64,000 nt of DNA from Croceibacterium atlanticum (GTDB taxonomy: Bacteria; Pseudomonadota; Alphaproteobacteria; Sphingomonadales; Sphingomonadaceae), in NCBI RefSeq assembly GCF_001008165.2, contig NZ_CP011452.2, forward strand, positions 434,001-498,000. Direction: 5' to 3'. Position numbers and translations under genes: made by a program. Positions 44,941 through 54,910 of this stretch are shown one piece after another (the stretch's first letter is position 1; each line of letters starts with the position of its first letter). The notes below the pieces were generated by a model that made no database searches, was not told where the DNA came from, and saw nothing but the letters and a program-made list of their open reading frames with translations.

Positions 44941-45065
44941 GGTTTCAAATGTAACCGGACTGGAGCGTGACTACAAGATCACTCATCGCAACATGCTGCC
45001 GTAATGGCGCAAGAATGCGGCGATCCCGCTTGAATTCAGTGGGGAATTGTGATTCTGGTTACATC

Positions 45066-45386
45066 ATGAACCTGGCCACCAACAAGCGCGACACGATCCG
45101 GGAAAAACTCGGCCAGTTCGGCGCGCTCGGCTATTTGCTTTTGCTGGGCGGACTGGCGCTGGCCGGACCCTATGGCGTATTGTCCTGGGGGGAAAACATC
45201 TCGCTGCTGGAAAAGCGCCAGGCCCGGATCGCCGCGCTACAGGAACAGCGGGACGAATTGGTCAATCGGGTCGAACGTCTCGATCCTGAGAATGCCGATC
45301 CGGACATGGTTTCCGAATTGCTGCGCCGTAATCTCAACGTCGCGCATCCGGACGAATATGTTCTCGAATACAATCCGGAGCCCTGA
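45066..45386 (+). CDS. ftsB: Septum formation initiator FtsB/DivIC-family protein
   Basis: The 106-residue protein has a short cytoplasmic head, one membrane helix (about 19-37, G-A-L-G-Y-L-L-L-L-G-G-L) and a periplasmic coiled coil (about 43-73, with E-K-R-Q-A-R-I-A-A-L-Q-E-Q-R-D-E-L), followed by a R-R-N-L-N-V-A-H-P-D-E-Y motif typical of the alphaproteobacterial group. It acts in the divisome with FtsL and FtsQ. Position just upstream of pdhA-pdhB is the usual alphaproteobacterial order. I chose the internal ATG because the upstream extension carries no membrane or coiled-coil character. Confidence 0.9.
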   Translation: MNLATNKRDTIREKLGQFGALGYLLLLGGLALAGPYGVLSWGENISLLEKRQARIAALQEQRDELVNRVERLDPENADPDMVSELLRRNLNVAHPDEYVLEYNPEP

Positions 45387-45524
45387 GCGCAGATTTTACC
45401 GCCTCCAGGGCTCAGGCTTCGCACAAACCCAACAACCTGCATCGGAGACGTTGCAAGCGGCGCGATCATCCGCCTATAGGCGGGCCGAAACCAGCGCCAT
45501 TCAGCGCAAAAAGGGGAAGACGCC

Positions 45525-46658
45525 TTGGCACGAGCCGCCACTCCCAGTTCCGGCAAGCCGAAACGGACGCCGGCAAAGAAGAAACCCGAAGTCAAAATGG
45601 GCGCAGCCGCCGCAAATGCCGGCGATGGTCCTGACGAGAGTTTCGAGCTTCGCAGCCTGCAGGAATCCTTCGAAAAGGATAAGCGCTACAAGGCGAGCGA
45701 AGAGGAAATGCTCGACTTCTACAAGCAGATGCTGCTCATCCGGCGCTTTGAGGAGAAGGCGGGCCAGCTTTATGGCCTCGGCTTCATTGGCGGTTTCTGC
45801 CACCTCTATATCGGGCAGGAAGCTGTTGCCGTGGGCCTGCAATCGGCGCTGAATGGCGACAAGGACAGCGTCATCACCGGCTATCGCGATCATGGCCACA
45901 TGCTGGCTTACGGCATCGATCCGAAAGTGATCATGGCGGAACTGACCGGACGCGAAGCTGGTATCAGCCGCGGCAAGGGCGGTTCGATGCACATGTTCAG
46001 CACCGAACATCGCTTTTACGGCGGGCACGGCATCGTCGGCGCGCAGGTGCCGCTTGGCGCCGGTCTCGCTTTCTCGCACAAATATAATGAAGATGGCGGC
46101 ATCTGCCTGACCTATTTCGGTGATGGCGCAGCCAATCAGGGGCAGGTGTACGAAACCTTCAACATGGCTTCACTGTGGAACCTGCCGATCGTCTTCGTGG
46201 TTGAAAACAACCAGTATGCGATGGGCACATCGGTGAAGCGCAGCTCTGCCGAAACGCATTTCTACCGCCGCGGCACCGCCTTCCGGATTCCCGGCATCGC
46301 GGTCAACGGCATGGATGTGCTGGAAGTCCACCAGGCGGGCAAGATCGCCATCGATCATGTCCGTGGCGGCAATGGCCCGGTCCTGCTGGAACTGAACACC
46401 TATCGCTATCGCGGCCACTCCATGTCCGACCCGGCGAAATATCGCACGCGCGAGGAAGTGCAGGGCGTGCGCGAGAAGCGCGATCCGATTGAAGGTCTGA
46501 AGGCAGACCTGATGAAAGCGGGCGTGGAAGAGGACAAGTTGAAGGAAATCGACAAGGCGATCCGCGCGACGGTGAATGACGCCGCCGACTTCGCGGAAAA
46601 CTCCCCCGAGCCGGAGCCGTCCGAGCTCTACACCGATGTCGTGGTGGAGAAGTACTGA
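45525..46658 (+). CDS. pdhA: Pyruvate dehydrogenase E1 component, alpha subunit
   Basis: The 377-residue subunit decarboxylates pyruvate with ThDP as part of the pyruvate dehydrogenase complex. It has a basic Ala/Lys/Pro-rich leader (about 1-40) and then the E1-alpha core, including [16 protein letters not shown], and the ThDP motif G-D-G-A-A-N-Q-G running to E-N-N-Q-Y-A. The phosphorylation-loop-like [10 protein letters not shown] is present. The start is TTG seven bases after AGGGGA; later ATGs would remove the leader. Its stop overlaps the pdhB ATG by one base. Confidence 0.97.
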   Translation: MARAATPSSGKPKRTPAKKKPEVKMGAAAANAGDGPDESFELRSLQESFEKDKRYKASEEEMLDFYKQMLLIRRFEEKAGQLYGLGFIGGFCHLYIGQEAVAVGLQSALNGDKDSVITGYRDHGHMLAYGIDPKVIMAELTGREAGISRGKGGSMHMFSTEHRFYGGHGIVGAQVPLGAGLAFSHKYNEDGGICLTYFGDGAANQGQVYETFNMASLWNLPIVFVVENNQYAMGTSVKRSSAETHFYRRGTAFRIPGIAVNGMDVLEVHQAGKIAIDHVRGGNGPVLLELNTYRYRGHSMSDPAKYRTREEVQGVREKRDPIEGLKADLMKAGVEEDKLKEIDKAIRATVNDAADFAENSPEPEPSELYTDVVVEKY

Positions 46659-48031
46659 TGGCGATCGAGCTCAAGATGCCCGCCCTTTCTCCGACAATGG
46701 AAGAGGGCACGCTGGCCAAATGGCTGGTCAAGGAAGGGGACGAAGTTTCCTCCGGTGACGTGCTGGCGGAAATCGAAACCGACAAGGCGACGATGGAATT
46801 CGAATCCATCGACGAAGGTATTGTCGGCAAGATCCTCGTGCCCGAAGGCACGGAAAATGTGGCCGTCGGCACGGTGATTGCCGTGCTTGCTGCCGAGGGT
46901 GAAGACGTGTCCGATGTAGACACCGCGCCTGCTCCGGCCCCGAAGGAGGAGCCCAAGGGCGCCACCACGGCGGCCAGTACTGCCGAAGTGATGGAAGAAA
47001 AGCCGGCCCCCAAAAAGGTCGACCCGGAAATCCCGGCAGGCACGAACATGGTCACGGTCACCCTGCGCGAAGCGCTGCGGGATGCGATGGCCGAAGAAAT
47101 GCGCCGCGACGATCGCGTCTTCGTGATGGGCGAGGAAGTCGCCGAATATCAGGGCGCGTACAAGGTGACGCAGGGCCTGCTCGAAGAATTCGGCCCCAAG
47201 CGCGTGATCGACACGCCGATCACCGAATATGGTTTTGCCGGTATCGGCGCGGGCGCCGCCATGGGCGGTCTGCGGCCGGTCGTGGAATTCATGACTTTCA
47301 ACTTCGCCATGCAGGCGATTGACCACATCATCAATTCCGCGGCCAAGACCAATTACATGTCCGGCGGCCAGATGCGCTGCCCGGTCGTGTTCCGCGGTCC
47401 GAACGGCGCGGCAAGCCGCGTGGGCGCACAGCACAGCCAGAATTACGGTCCGTGGTATGCCAGCGTTCCGGGCCTGGTCGTGATCGCACCTTATGATGCG
47501 CATGATGCCAAGGGCCTGCTGAAGGCGGCCATCCGCAGCGAAGATCCCGTGGTCTTCCTGGAAAACGAGCTGGTTTATGGCCGCAGTTTCGAACTGGCCC
47601 AGCTGGATGACCACGTACTGCCAATCGGCAAGGCACGTATCGTTCGTGAAGGGTCTGACGTGACGATCGTATCCTATTCGATCGGCGTCGGCCTGGCTCT
47701 GGAAGCGGCAGAAAAGCTGGCCGCAGAAGGCATAGATGCCGAAGTGGTCGATCTGCGCACCCTCCGCCCGCTCGACAAGGAAACGGTGCTGGAAAGTCTG
47801 GCCAAGACCAACCGCCTGATCATTGCCGAAGAGGGCTGGCCGGTCTGCTCGATCGCGTCGGAAATCACCACGATCTGCATGGAAGAAGGTTTCGACCTGC
47901 TCGACGCGCCAGTGCTGCGTGTCTGCAACGAGGACGTGCCGCTTCCCTATGCCGCGAATCTGGAAGCGCTGGCGCTGATCGATTCCGACCGGATCGTCAC
48001 CGCCGCGAAGAAGGTCTGCTACAAGGATTGA
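46658..48031 (+). CDS. pdhB: Pyruvate dehydrogenase E1 component, beta subunit with lipoyl domain
   Basis: The 457-residue protein joins an N-terminal lipoyl domain (1-80, lipoyl-lysine 43 in E-T-D-K-A-T-M-E) to the E1-beta transketolase-like core (about 128-457) through an Ala/Pro/Glu linker (80-125). Core features include [12 protein letters not shown] and [12 protein letters not shown] lipoyl domain on E1-beta, in addition to E2, is a feature of many alphaproteobacteria. The E2 and E3 genes are not in the window. It forms an alpha2beta2 E1 with PdhA. Confidence 0.97.
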   Translation: MAIELKMPALSPTMEEGTLAKWLVKEGDEVSSGDVLAEIETDKATMEFESIDEGIVGKILVPEGTENVAVGTVIAVLAAEGEDVSDVDTAPAPAPKEEPKGATTAASTAEVMEEKPAPKKVDPEIPAGTNMVTVTLREALRDAMAEEMRRDDRVFVMGEEVAEYQGAYKVTQGLLEEFGPKRVIDTPITEYGFAGIGAGAAMGGLRPVVEFMTFNFAMQAIDHIINSAAKTNYMSGGQMRCPVVFRGPNGAASRVGAQHSQNYGPWYASVPGLVVIAPYDAHDAKGLLKAAIRSEDPVVFLENELVYGRSFELAQLDDHVLPIGKARIVREGSDVTIVSYSIGVGLALEAAEKLAAEGIDAEVVDLRTLRPLDKETVLESLAKTNRLIIAEEGWPVCSIASEITTICMEEGFDLLDAPVLRVCNEDVPLPYAANLEALALIDSDRIVTAAKKVCYKD

Positions 48032-48094
48032 GCGTCTGCCCCTTCGGGGGCAGGCTGCCTGTCGGGGTCGCTCGCCGCCAATGCGGCAGCGGCC

Positions 48095-48787
48095 TCAACA
48101 GGTTGAAGTCGTCGTTCCCGACAGGCCGTCGCCGCCGCCGCCGGTCAGATTGCGGTCGTCGCGGACGATGAAGGCGGCTTCCTTCTTGAACTGCATCTCG
48201 TCCACGATCACGCCGGGAAAAAGCGGCGTGTAGCGGTAGAAGACTTCCACGAACATCACGGCCTGATTATCGCCGGCCATGACCCGGCGCCCCGTCTGCC
48301 CCAGGCCATAGGGGATTTCGGTGCCGTTCAGCCCGTTCATATCGCTGTCATTGCCGTAATCGGATCTCTCGTTCAGATCCCCGGCGCAGCGTTGCCAGTG
48401 AATATATTGCTTATCCGTCACCGGATCCTTTTCCAGGCTCGACAGGATGATCCGGCCATTATCTTCGAAATTCAGGGAGGACCCCTGTTCCATCGCCCCG
48501 AACATGAGGGCATCGATATCCGTTTCCGCCACGGTCGGGGCGACAGCGCTATTGTCCGTCTGACCGAGGCGGGAAGCATTGTCGGCCACGGAAAGCGCAA
48601 GCTGGCTGACCTGCATATTGGCAGACGTCATGTTGGCAATTTCCATGCCGCCCATGCCCAGGCCGATAATCACCGGCAGGCACAAGGCAAACTCGACCAT
48701 GGAAATGCCGGTTTCATCCCGCGCCAGCGTCCGGCTGAGCCTGGGGAGGCGCGGCAGCAATTTTCCTGGCTTGCGCATGGTCCGCAT
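48095..48787 (-). CDS. TadE-like pilus assembly/secretion protein
   Basis: The 230-residue protein has a TadE-type N-terminus: basic start, then G-I-S-M-V-E-F-A-L-C-L-P-V-I-I-G-L-G-M-G-G (about 27-49), where the Glu after the membrane-proximal Gly marks a prepilin-like segment. The remainder is periplasmic, ending in a Gly/Ser/Thr-rich tail with a final Cys. Third in a minus-strand trio with a TadG-like and another TadE-like gene. I chose the ATG after GAGGGG; a longer frame would overlap the preceding gene. Role in Flp-type pili or tight adherence is inferred from the family. Confidence 0.82.
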   Translation of the reverse strand: MRTMRKPGKLLPRLPRLSRTLARDETGISMVEFALCLPVIIGLGMGGMEIANMTSANMQVSQLALSVADNASRLGQTDNSAVAPTVAETDIDALMFGAMEQGSSLNFEDNGRIILSSLEKDPVTDKQYIHWQRCAGDLNERSDYGNDSDMNGLNGTEIPYGLGQTGRRVMAGDNQAVMFVEVFYRYTPLFPGVIVDEMQFKKEAAFIVRDDRNLTGGGGDGLSGTTTSTC

Positions 48788-48798
48788 CTTCGTGCCCC

Positions 48799-49401
48799 TC
48801 AACTGCTGCATGTGCCGGCAGTGGTTGCGTAACCAAGCTGGTTCGCAAATGGCTGGTTCTTCTTCACCGCCGTGGCCGTCAATGTCCGTTCGTTCCACAT
48901 TTCGGGCATGAAAGGTATCTTGAACAGGGGAGAATAGGTCGCCGTGACGGTATAGATCACGACATCGCCGGCACCGCCATTATTGGCCACGCCGATATCG
49001 GCGTCCCAGATCCCGTTGCGGTTCTCGTCGACATAGGCCTCGCCATTGTCGCAGACATTGTTGCCATTCTCGTCATCGAATTGTTCAGGACGACCGATAT
49101 CGGCGAAATCGAAATAGCTGAGGCGCTGCGGGTCCAGATCCACGCCCGGCAGGACAGGCCTGATCGCATCCTCCACGATCTGGTCGGCAACATCCGTATC
49201 GCCACCTTCCAGAGACGAATCGCGCGCGGCCCGTTCTACCGCACCGGCCAGAACCGACCGGGCGTAGACCATATGGGACAAATCATAGATGCCCATCAGC
49301 AGGATCACGAATACCGGCGCGATAAGGCCGAATTCCATCACCGCAGTGCCATCTTCCCGCCGGGATAGGGCGCGGAAGATCGATTTCGCAGAACGCATCA
49401 T
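48799..49401 (-). CDS. TadE-like pilus assembly/secretion protein
   Basis: The 200-residue protein has the TadE signature A-V-M-E-F-G-L-I-A-P-V-F-V-I-L-L-M-G at about 20-37, one membrane helix and a periplasmic domain. Two acidic Asn/Asp-rich loops (D-D-E-N-G-N-N-V-C-D-N-G and D-E-N-R-N-G-I-W-D-A-D) look like calcium-binding loops and are unusual for TadE. Its start codon overlaps the stop of the TadG-like gene (ATGA), so the two are translationally coupled. No pilin or Tad ATPase lies nearby. Confidence 0.82.
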   Translation of the reverse strand: MMRSAKSIFRALSRREDGTAVMEFGLIAPVFVILLMGIYDLSHMVYARSVLAGAVERAARDSSLEGGDTDVADQIVEDAIRPVLPGVDLDPQRLSYFDFADIGRPEQFDDENGNNVCDNGEAYVDENRNGIWDADIGVANNGGAGDVVIYTVTATYSPLFKIPFMPEMWNERTLTATAVKKNQPFANQLGYATTAGTCSS

Positions 49402-51386
49402 TGGATGACCCTCAATTCACCCACCTGCTTGGCAATTTCCTGGAACTGTTCGTTGAGTTCTTCGGCATTGTCGGCCTTGAATGCGCTGTTCGCCGATGCA
49501 CAGGTTTGCAGCTCGCTAGAGAGAGTTACGCCGGAGCCAAAGGCGATCACCCACAGTCGGATACCGCGTGCCTTGATCGCTTCACATATCGCCAGATAGC
49601 GCGAACGGTGCCGCGGTTCCTGCCGGCTGCTGTTGCCGTTGCCTGTGATACGCCGGTCCAGATTTTCGATTCCGTAGGAAGAATTGATGCTCATCGACGG
49701 AGCCAGTTCACCATCGGTCATGAAAATCAGGTGCCGCGAGACGGTGCCGCCATTGCTCGGCTCTGCGGTTACGTTGCCGGAAAAAATGCCGCTGGGAGAA
49801 CTGATCCGTGCGCCCCAGAGCAGGCCGAGATCGTGATAGGTGCTGCCGACCGGCGACAGGGAATCGGCATAATCATCGAAATCGCTTTCGCTCATTTCGG
49901 CCAGAAGCTGCGAACGCTGGGGGCAATATGTGTTGACACCTCCCCCATTGAAGGTCGGATCGACCGATCCCCGGTTGAATGTTACGTCATCCCAAAGTGG
50001 CTTCCACTTGGTGGCATCGTCCGATGTGGGTGCACTGTCGATGTCGAGGTCCAGCGCGGTCCCCGGCGTGATGCCGGTTGCCAGATTCACGAAGGAAAAT
50101 GTGCTCGCATCGACCGTTTGTCGTTCCTGGATGCAGCCTTGCCAGGTTGACGTGACGTTTGAAGTGCGCCCGTACCAGCTGCCGACAGGAACGGAGACAG
50201 AGTTGAAGTTCTTGAAATTGCTGACATCGTAAGTGACAGGCTGGTAAACCCAGTCCTGATAATATTGCCCCGATCCCGTAACGGGGACCTGGTTCCGCGC
50301 TTCGTAACTGTAGCTGATCTTGTAACGCGTATATTCGCGGACATGGACGTAATAACCGGATCCATACCAGGATGAATAATACCGGCAGTCATAGTCTCTT
50401 TTGACGAATTCCTGCCTGTTACCATAGGCGGTTATCTTTCGGCCCGTCGCGGGATCCAGCGTCTCGCTTTCGACATCGGTCTGGATGCCGCCATTGGCGG
50501 TCCAGTCATTGTCATCCGCGGGCATGGAGTTTTCACAGGAATTGCGGTTGTAATAGCGCGTATCGTTCAGCCGCTGGAAATAACCGGTTTGCGGATTGGT
50601 CCAGGTGGGATCACCGCTTGTCCATTCGGCGACGACATCACTCCAGTTAACTGCCTGACGCGACTGGATGGTCACGGAATTGGCAATGTAATTGCTATCG
50701 ACCGAATTGATCAGCCGTCCGACATTCACCGCGGAACTGTAAGGCACGAAACCATAGCGGATCCGGGCATTGCTGCCCTGGACCGAGGCATCCACCGTGT
50801 CGTAGAATTCCTTCATCGCTGTCTGCAGCGCGTAAATACGCGTGCCATCGCTTGGCACACCCCAGGACTGGCCATTGGGCGCCCAGGCCATCGACCCGGT
50901 ATTGTCCAGCACGAACACGATATCGCTGTTGCCAACCCCCATGGAGGCGGAACAGGTGACGGAAAGATCGAATGTATCGAACCCGAATATCCGCATGATC
51001 ACGGTGTCGAGCGTCACCGTGGCGATGCCGTTGACCGTGTTGCCGTCATCATCGGATGATGGCGTGAAGGCCGGTTCGGCTGTGCCTTGCTGGTCGACGT
51101 CGTAATTCGCATCGAAGAAGGCATTGGCCTGGCCCAGGGCCGTGGCATCGAAGCCATTGGTCGAAACGGCCCGGCGCCCGGCCAGCACGCCCGCGTCGCA
51201 CGCGGCCTGCAGGCGCCGCTCGGTCATATAACCGCGCGCCATGTCCACGCCGCTGCCGACCAGCCCCGCCAGCACAAGCATGCCGACAGCCATCATCGGC
51301 AGCACACTGCCACTTGCGTCGTTCAGAAGCGCCTTGAAAGGGCGTTTCCATCGACCATGAAATCCAGGTCGCGATTTGCCAGACAT
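49398..51386 (-). CDS. TadG-like protein with von Willebrand A domain
   Basis: The 662-residue protein has a membrane segment at about 28-46 (V-L-P-M-M-A-V-G-M-L-V-L), the TadG/pilus-type start, and a von Willebrand A domain whose metal site begins D-N-T-G-S-M at 161-166 with a later L-I-F-M-T-D-G-E. A large insert within the domain (about 230-470) includes a Tyr-rich stretch at 330-365. It ends with a helical segment. The start is uncertain: the ATG at 51384-51386 is shown, a GTG four codons upstream has a GGGGG ribosome-binding site, and a TTG at 51467 is the longest. It leads the TadG-TadE-TadE operon and probably sits in the cell envelope. Confidence 0.82.
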   Translation of the reverse strand: MSGKSRPGFHGRWKRPFKALLNDASGSVLPMMAVGMLVLAGLVGSGVDMARGYMTERRLQAACDAGVLAGRRAVSTNGFDATALGQANAFFDANYDVDQQGTAEPAFTPSSDDDGNTVNGIATVTLDTVIMRIFGFDTFDLSVTCSASMGVGNSDIVFVLDNTGSMAWAPNGQSWGVPSDGTRIYALQTAMKEFYDTVDASVQGSNARIRYGFVPYSSAVNVGRLINSVDSNYIANSVTIQSRQAVNWSDVVAEWTSGDPTWTNPQTGYFQRLNDTRYYNRNSCENSMPADDNDWTANGGIQTDVESETLDPATGRKITAYGNRQEFVKRDYDCRYYSSWYGSGYYVHVREYTRYKISYSYEARNQVPVTGSGQYYQDWVYQPVTYDVSNFKNFNSVSVPVGSWYGRTSNVTSTWQGCIQERQTVDASTFSFVNLATGITPGTALDLDIDSAPTSDDATKWKPLWDDVTFNRGSVDPTFNGGGVNTYCPQRSQLLAEMSESDFDDYADSLSPVGSTYHDLGLLWGARISSPSGIFSGNVTAEPSNGGTVSRHLIFMTDGELAPSMSINSSYGIENLDRRITGNGNSSRQEPRHRSRYLAICEAIKARGIRLWVIAFGSGVTLSSELQTCASANSAFKADNAEELNEQFQEIAKQVGELRVIQ

Positions 51387-51502
51387 GAGTTCAGCCACTG
51401 AGCGGCCCCCGCCGATTGTCCCGATCAACCTCAAGGCTTTAGAGAGTTGTAGTAAGTGCTTATTCAACCGACGAAGTTAAGAAGCCGTTATATTGCGGCG
51501 GC

Positions 51503-52204
51503 GTGGCCAAGATCGTTGCGCCTGATGTGGATGCGCCCCTAAAGGCGGCGGCTGTGACGGATAACGATCTCATTACCGAATTGCCGCCTGCGCAGCGGCT
51601 GGCGCTGTCCTATGCCTCGCATCGCAGCCGGCCCGCGCATCTCGCGCTTCTGGCCCTGGATGCGCGGCTTTCGCAGATCATCCGCAACCGGCGCGAACCC
51701 CTTCTGGCCCAGATGCGCCTGGCCTGGTGGCGGGACATGTTGGGCAAGCAGGCGGAAGACTGGCCATCCGGCGATGCCATACTCGACAAACTGCGCCATT
51801 GGCGCGCGCCGCAGGATCTGGCCGCTCTGTCCGATGGGTGGGAAGCGCTGCTGGCATCCGACCTGTCCGCGCATGTAATCTCCGAATTCGTCGATGGGCG
51901 GGGCCGGGCCTTTGCCGCGCTGGCGCGTGAACTGGGCGTGCAGGGTGATGATGATGCGCGGCAGGCGGCGCAGATATGGGCGCTGGCCGATCTGGCGAAT
52001 AATCTGTCCGACGGGGAAGAGCGGGCACTGGTGATCGACTATGGCAGAAGCCGGCCGCCTGCGCCGCGCCTTTCCGCCAGCCTGCGGCCGCTGGCCGTGC
52101 TGGCGGGGCTGGGCGGCCAGGCGCTCAAAAATGGGGGAACGCCGCTGTTGAACGGGCCCCGCAGCCTGTTTCAGGCCTTGCGGATAGGCTTCACCGGAAG
52201 GTAG
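51503..52204 (+). CDS. Squalene/phytoene synthase-fold protein, NDUFAF6-like
   Basis: The 233-residue protein matches the trans-isoprenyl diphosphate synthase head-to-head fold, with L-A-W-W-R-D and the second-site-like L-A-D-L-A-N-N-L-S-D-G-E-E. The first Asp-rich motif of real squalene or phytoene synthases is reduced to a lone D in L-A-L-D-A-R, and the length is short (true enzymes are about 280-350). Such proteins in alphaproteobacteria include homologues of the mitochondrial complex I assembly factor NDUFAF6. A non-terpenoid assembly role is thus more likely than carotenoid synthesis. The start is GTG with no clear ribosome-binding site; a GTG at codon 18 is possible. Confidence 0.75.
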   Translation: MAKIVAPDVDAPLKAAAVTDNDLITELPPAQRLALSYASHRSRPAHLALLALDARLSQIIRNRREPLLAQMRLAWWRDMLGKQAEDWPSGDAILDKLRHWRAPQDLAALSDGWEALLASDLSAHVISEFVDGRGRAFAALARELGVQGDDDARQAAQIWALADLANNLSDGEERALVIDYGRSRPPAPRLSASLRPLAVLAGLGGQALKNGGTPLLNGPRSLFQALRIGFTGR

Positions 52205-52225
52205 GTCTGCGGCCAGGGGGTCGCA

Positions 52226-52705
52226 ATGAACCGGATAGTGCTGGGTGTCTTTATCGGCTTGATGCTGGTGGGTGTGGGACTGTTCTGGCTGCAGGGCAGG
52301 GCAGCGGTGGAACGTGGAGCGCCACCTCCCGAACCCGAAGCTCCCGATGGGCCGGGCAGCGATGTCCTGCCATTCGCTGATATTGCCGGGCTGGAAGGGC
52401 CGGAACCGCCCGAAGCGACCGAGCTTACCCGCGAACAGCGCCGCTTCTTCCGTTATGACCGGAACCGCGATCTCAAGATCACGCGTAACGAAATGCTTTC
52501 CACACGCACGGCCGGTTTTCGCAAGCTGGACGTGGACGGCAACAATCTGCTGACTTTCGAGGAATGGGCCGTCACCACGGCAGAGCGGTTTGACGAGGCG
52601 GATGCCAATGGCGATCGTGAGCTGACGCCGGCCGAATTCGCAACCACCGGCCGCAAATCCTCGCAAAGCTCAAGCGGGAGAAGCAATAGCGGCTGCGATT
52701 GCTGA
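52226..52705 (+). CDS. Membrane-anchored EF-hand protein
   Basis: The 159-residue protein has an uncleaved-looking N-terminal membrane segment (5-23), a Pro/Glu-rich linker (30-65) and three EF-hand loops: D-R-N-R-D-L-K-I-T-R-N-E, D-V-D-G-N-N-L-L-T-F-E-E and D-A-N-G-D-R-E-L-T-P-A-E. All three keep Asp/Asn at positions 1, 3 and 5 and Glu at 12, so calcium binding is likely, in the periplasm. The tail is Ser-rich and ends C-D-C. Its stop codon abuts the convergent trmFO stop (TGATCA) with no gap. Confidence 0.88.
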   Translation: MNRIVLGVFIGLMLVGVGLFWLQGRAAVERGAPPPEPEAPDGPGSDVLPFADIAGLEGPEPPEATELTREQRRFFRYDRNRDLKITRNEMLSTRTAGFRKLDVDGNNLLTFEEWAVTTAERFDEADANGDRELTPAEFATTGRKSSQSSSGRSNSGCDC

Positions 52706-54058
52706 TCAGGCCGGGAGCGGCGCCAGTTCCTCCAGCCAGCGGCCGAAATCTTCCTTGGCGCGGCCGGTATAGGATTCCTTGCGCTGCTTCTTCTTCACAT
52801 CGTGCAAGGGCGGGAACAGGCCGAAATTGATATTCATCGGCTGGTAGCTATCCGCCTCCGCATCGCCGGTAATGTGGCCCAGCAGGGCGCCCATGGCCGT
52901 GGTGGCGGGCGGGGGATTCCAGCTGCGCCCGCCCAGTTCGGCCGCAGTCATCAGGCCGGCCAGCAGACCGACGGAGGAACTTTCGATATAGCCTTCGCAG
53001 CCGGTGATCTGCCCGGCGAAGCGGATATGTTCCGCCCCTTTCAGTCGCAACTGCCTGTCCAGGACGATCGGGGAATTGAGGAACGTGTTGCGGTGCATAC
53101 CGCCAAGCCGGGCGAATTCCGCCTTCTCCAGCCCGGGAATGGTCCTGAACAATTCCACCTGGGCGCCATATTTCAGCTTGGTCTGGAAGCCGACCATGTT
53201 CCACAGCGTGCCCAGCTTGTTATCCTGCCGCAATTGCACCACGGCATAGGGCCAGCGGCCCTGCGGAAAATCCTCGCAGGCCGTGCGCGGATCATCGAGG
53301 CCGACCGGCTTCATCGGTCCATAACGCAGCGTGTCGACACCGCGTTCGGCCATCACCTCAATCGGCATGCATCCTTCGAAATAGGGCGTGTCGGCTTCCC
53401 AGTCCTTGAATTCGCCCTTTTCGCCGTCGAGCAGCCCCTGGTGGAAGGCCAGATATTGCTCCTTCGTCATCGGGCAATTGATGTAATCCTTGCCGTCCCC
53501 CTTGTTCCAGCGGGACTGGAACCAGCAGATATCCATGTCGATGGAGTCGCGATGGACGATCGGGGCGATTGCATCGAAGAAGGCCAGGCTGTCTTCCCCC
53601 GTCACCTTGCCGATGCTCCTGGCCAGGCTGGCGGCAGTCAGCGGCCCGGTGGCGACGATGGTGAGGCCGCTTGTCGGCAGTTCGTCCACTTGTTCGCGAA
53701 CGATTTCTATATTCGGGTCCTGTTCCAGCGCTTTCTGCACTTCGGCGGAAAATACGTCCCGATCGACCGCCATGGCCGAACCTGCCGGTACGCGCGCAAT
53801 TTCGCCGGCGCGCATGACCAGCGAATCGAGACGCCGCATTTCGTGATGCAACAGGCCGACCGCATTGCGCTCGTCATCGTCGGAACGGAAGGAATTGGAG
53901 CATACAAGCTCCGCCAATCCGTCCGTCTGGTGCGCAGGCGTGGACCCGCCGCCGCCGCGCATTTCTGACAGGCGGACCTTCACCCCGCGCCTTGCGAGTT
54001 GCCAGGCTGCCTCGCTGCCGGCGAGGCCGCCGCCGATAATGTGCACGTCATGAACCAT
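52706..54058 (-). CDS. trmFO: Methylenetetrahydrofolate-tRNA-(uracil-5-)-methyltransferase
   Basis: The 450-residue FAD enzyme makes 5-methyluridine at position 54 of tRNA, taking the methyl carbon from methylenetetrahydrofolate. It begins with the FAD motif [11 protein letters not shown] at 7-17. Conserved Cys53 (L-V-C-S-N-S-F-R-S) and the Cys of [11 protein letters not shown], which corresponds to a catalytic Cys, are both present, as is the C-terminal [10 protein letters not shown]. Length is normal. The gene is divergent from the YhhN-family gene with 45 bases between. Confidence 0.96.
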   Translation of the reverse strand: MVHDVHIIGGGLAGSEAAWQLARRGVKVRLSEMRGGGGSTPAHQTDGLAELVCSNSFRSDDDERNAVGLLHHEMRRLDSLVMRAGEIARVPAGSAMAVDRDVFSAEVQKALEQDPNIEIVREQVDELPTSGLTIVATGPLTAASLARSIGKVTGEDSLAFFDAIAPIVHRDSIDMDICWFQSRWNKGDGKDYINCPMTKEQYLAFHQGLLDGEKGEFKDWEADTPYFEGCMPIEVMAERGVDTLRYGPMKPVGLDDPRTACEDFPQGRWPYAVVQLRQDNKLGTLWNMVGFQTKLKYGAQVELFRTIPGLEKAEFARLGGMHRNTFLNSPIVLDRQLRLKGAEHIRFAGQITGCEGYIESSSVGLLAGLMTAAELGGRSWNPPPATTAMGALLGHITGDAEADSYQPMNINFGLFPPLHDVKKKQRKESYTGRAKEDFGRWLEELAPLPA

Positions 54059-54103
54059 GCAGCGGGCGCTTGCTCCTGCGCGCGGGCCGCGTCAAGGGAG
54101 GCT

Positions 54104-54778
54104 ATGCCCAAGCGCGCACTTGCCCAGAAACGCCCCTTCCTGCTGGCCAGCATCGCGGCCGCACTGGCATTCTATTATCTGCGGGCCGGCCCCTATCCCG
54201 ATGTGATCCTGATACCCTTGAAAGGGTCGGCCGTGGCGTTGCTGGCTATCTATGCCTGGCTACGGCACATGAGCCAGGATGCAAGATTGCTGGCGATCAT
54301 GCTGGTGCTGGCGGCTTTGGGTGACATGGCGCTGGAATTCTATTCCGGCGTGGCAGCCGTGATTTTCTTCGGCCATCATGTCGTCGCGCTGATGCTCTAT
54401 CTGCGGCACAGGCGGGAACGGCTTGCCCCCAGCCAGAAGGCCACGGTGGTGGCGCTGCTGCTGCTTACGCCCGCTATCGCATGGCTGCTGCCTGCGGATC
54501 CGGCCGGGCGGGAGCAGGCATTGATCTATGGTTTTTCTCTGGGCGGCATGGCTGCATCGGCGTGGGCCAGCAGCTTCCCCCGCTACCGCGTAGGAGCGGG
54601 GGCGGTGCTGTTCCTGCTGGCGCATATGCTGCTGATTGCGGAATTCGGCCCGCTGGAGGGGAACGAGATTCCGCGAATTTTCGCCTGGCCGGTATATTAT
54701 CTGGGCCAGTTGCTGATCGTGACAGGCATTGCCCAGACATTGCGCAAACGCGATCCGGAATTGCGGCTGGTGAAATAA
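54104..54778 (+). CDS. YhhN-family (lysoplasmalogenase-like) membrane protein
   Basis: The 224-residue protein has about eight hydrophobic segments and matches the YhhN/TMEM86 family, whose animal members hydrolyse the vinyl-ether bond of lysoplasmalogens. The segments A-L-G-D-M-A-L-E and F-F-G-H-H-V-V-A-L contain the Asp and His typical of the family. Bacterial members are often assigned by similarity only, and the natural substrate here is unknown. The ATG follows AAGGGAGG. A longer upstream frame overlaps trmFO and has no membrane character, so I reject it. Confidence 0.85.
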   Translation: MPKRALAQKRPFLLASIAAALAFYYLRAGPYPDVILIPLKGSAVALLAIYAWLRHMSQDARLLAIMLVLAALGDMALEFYSGVAAVIFFGHHVVALMLYLRHRRERLAPSQKATVVALLLLTPAIAWLLPADPAGREQALIYGFSLGGMAASAWASSFPRYRVGAGAVLFLLAHMLLIAEFGPLEGNEIPRIFAWPVYYLGQLLIVTGIAQTLRKRDPELRLVK

Positions 54779-54910
54779 ACCGGAAGCCCCGCCGGGCCAG
54801 ACATCTGCCATGGACCGGATCATGCGCCGGGCGGCGGCTCTGCCAGCGCCGGGGCTGGCGGGGCGATAAGCCGGGCGCCGGAAGATCGCAATTGCGTGTA
54901 ACCGGATAAG

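Noticed and set aside
48035-48054. A stem with a TTCG loop after pdhB considered as a terminator
   Set aside because: The 7-bp stem is stable, but there is no T-run on either side.
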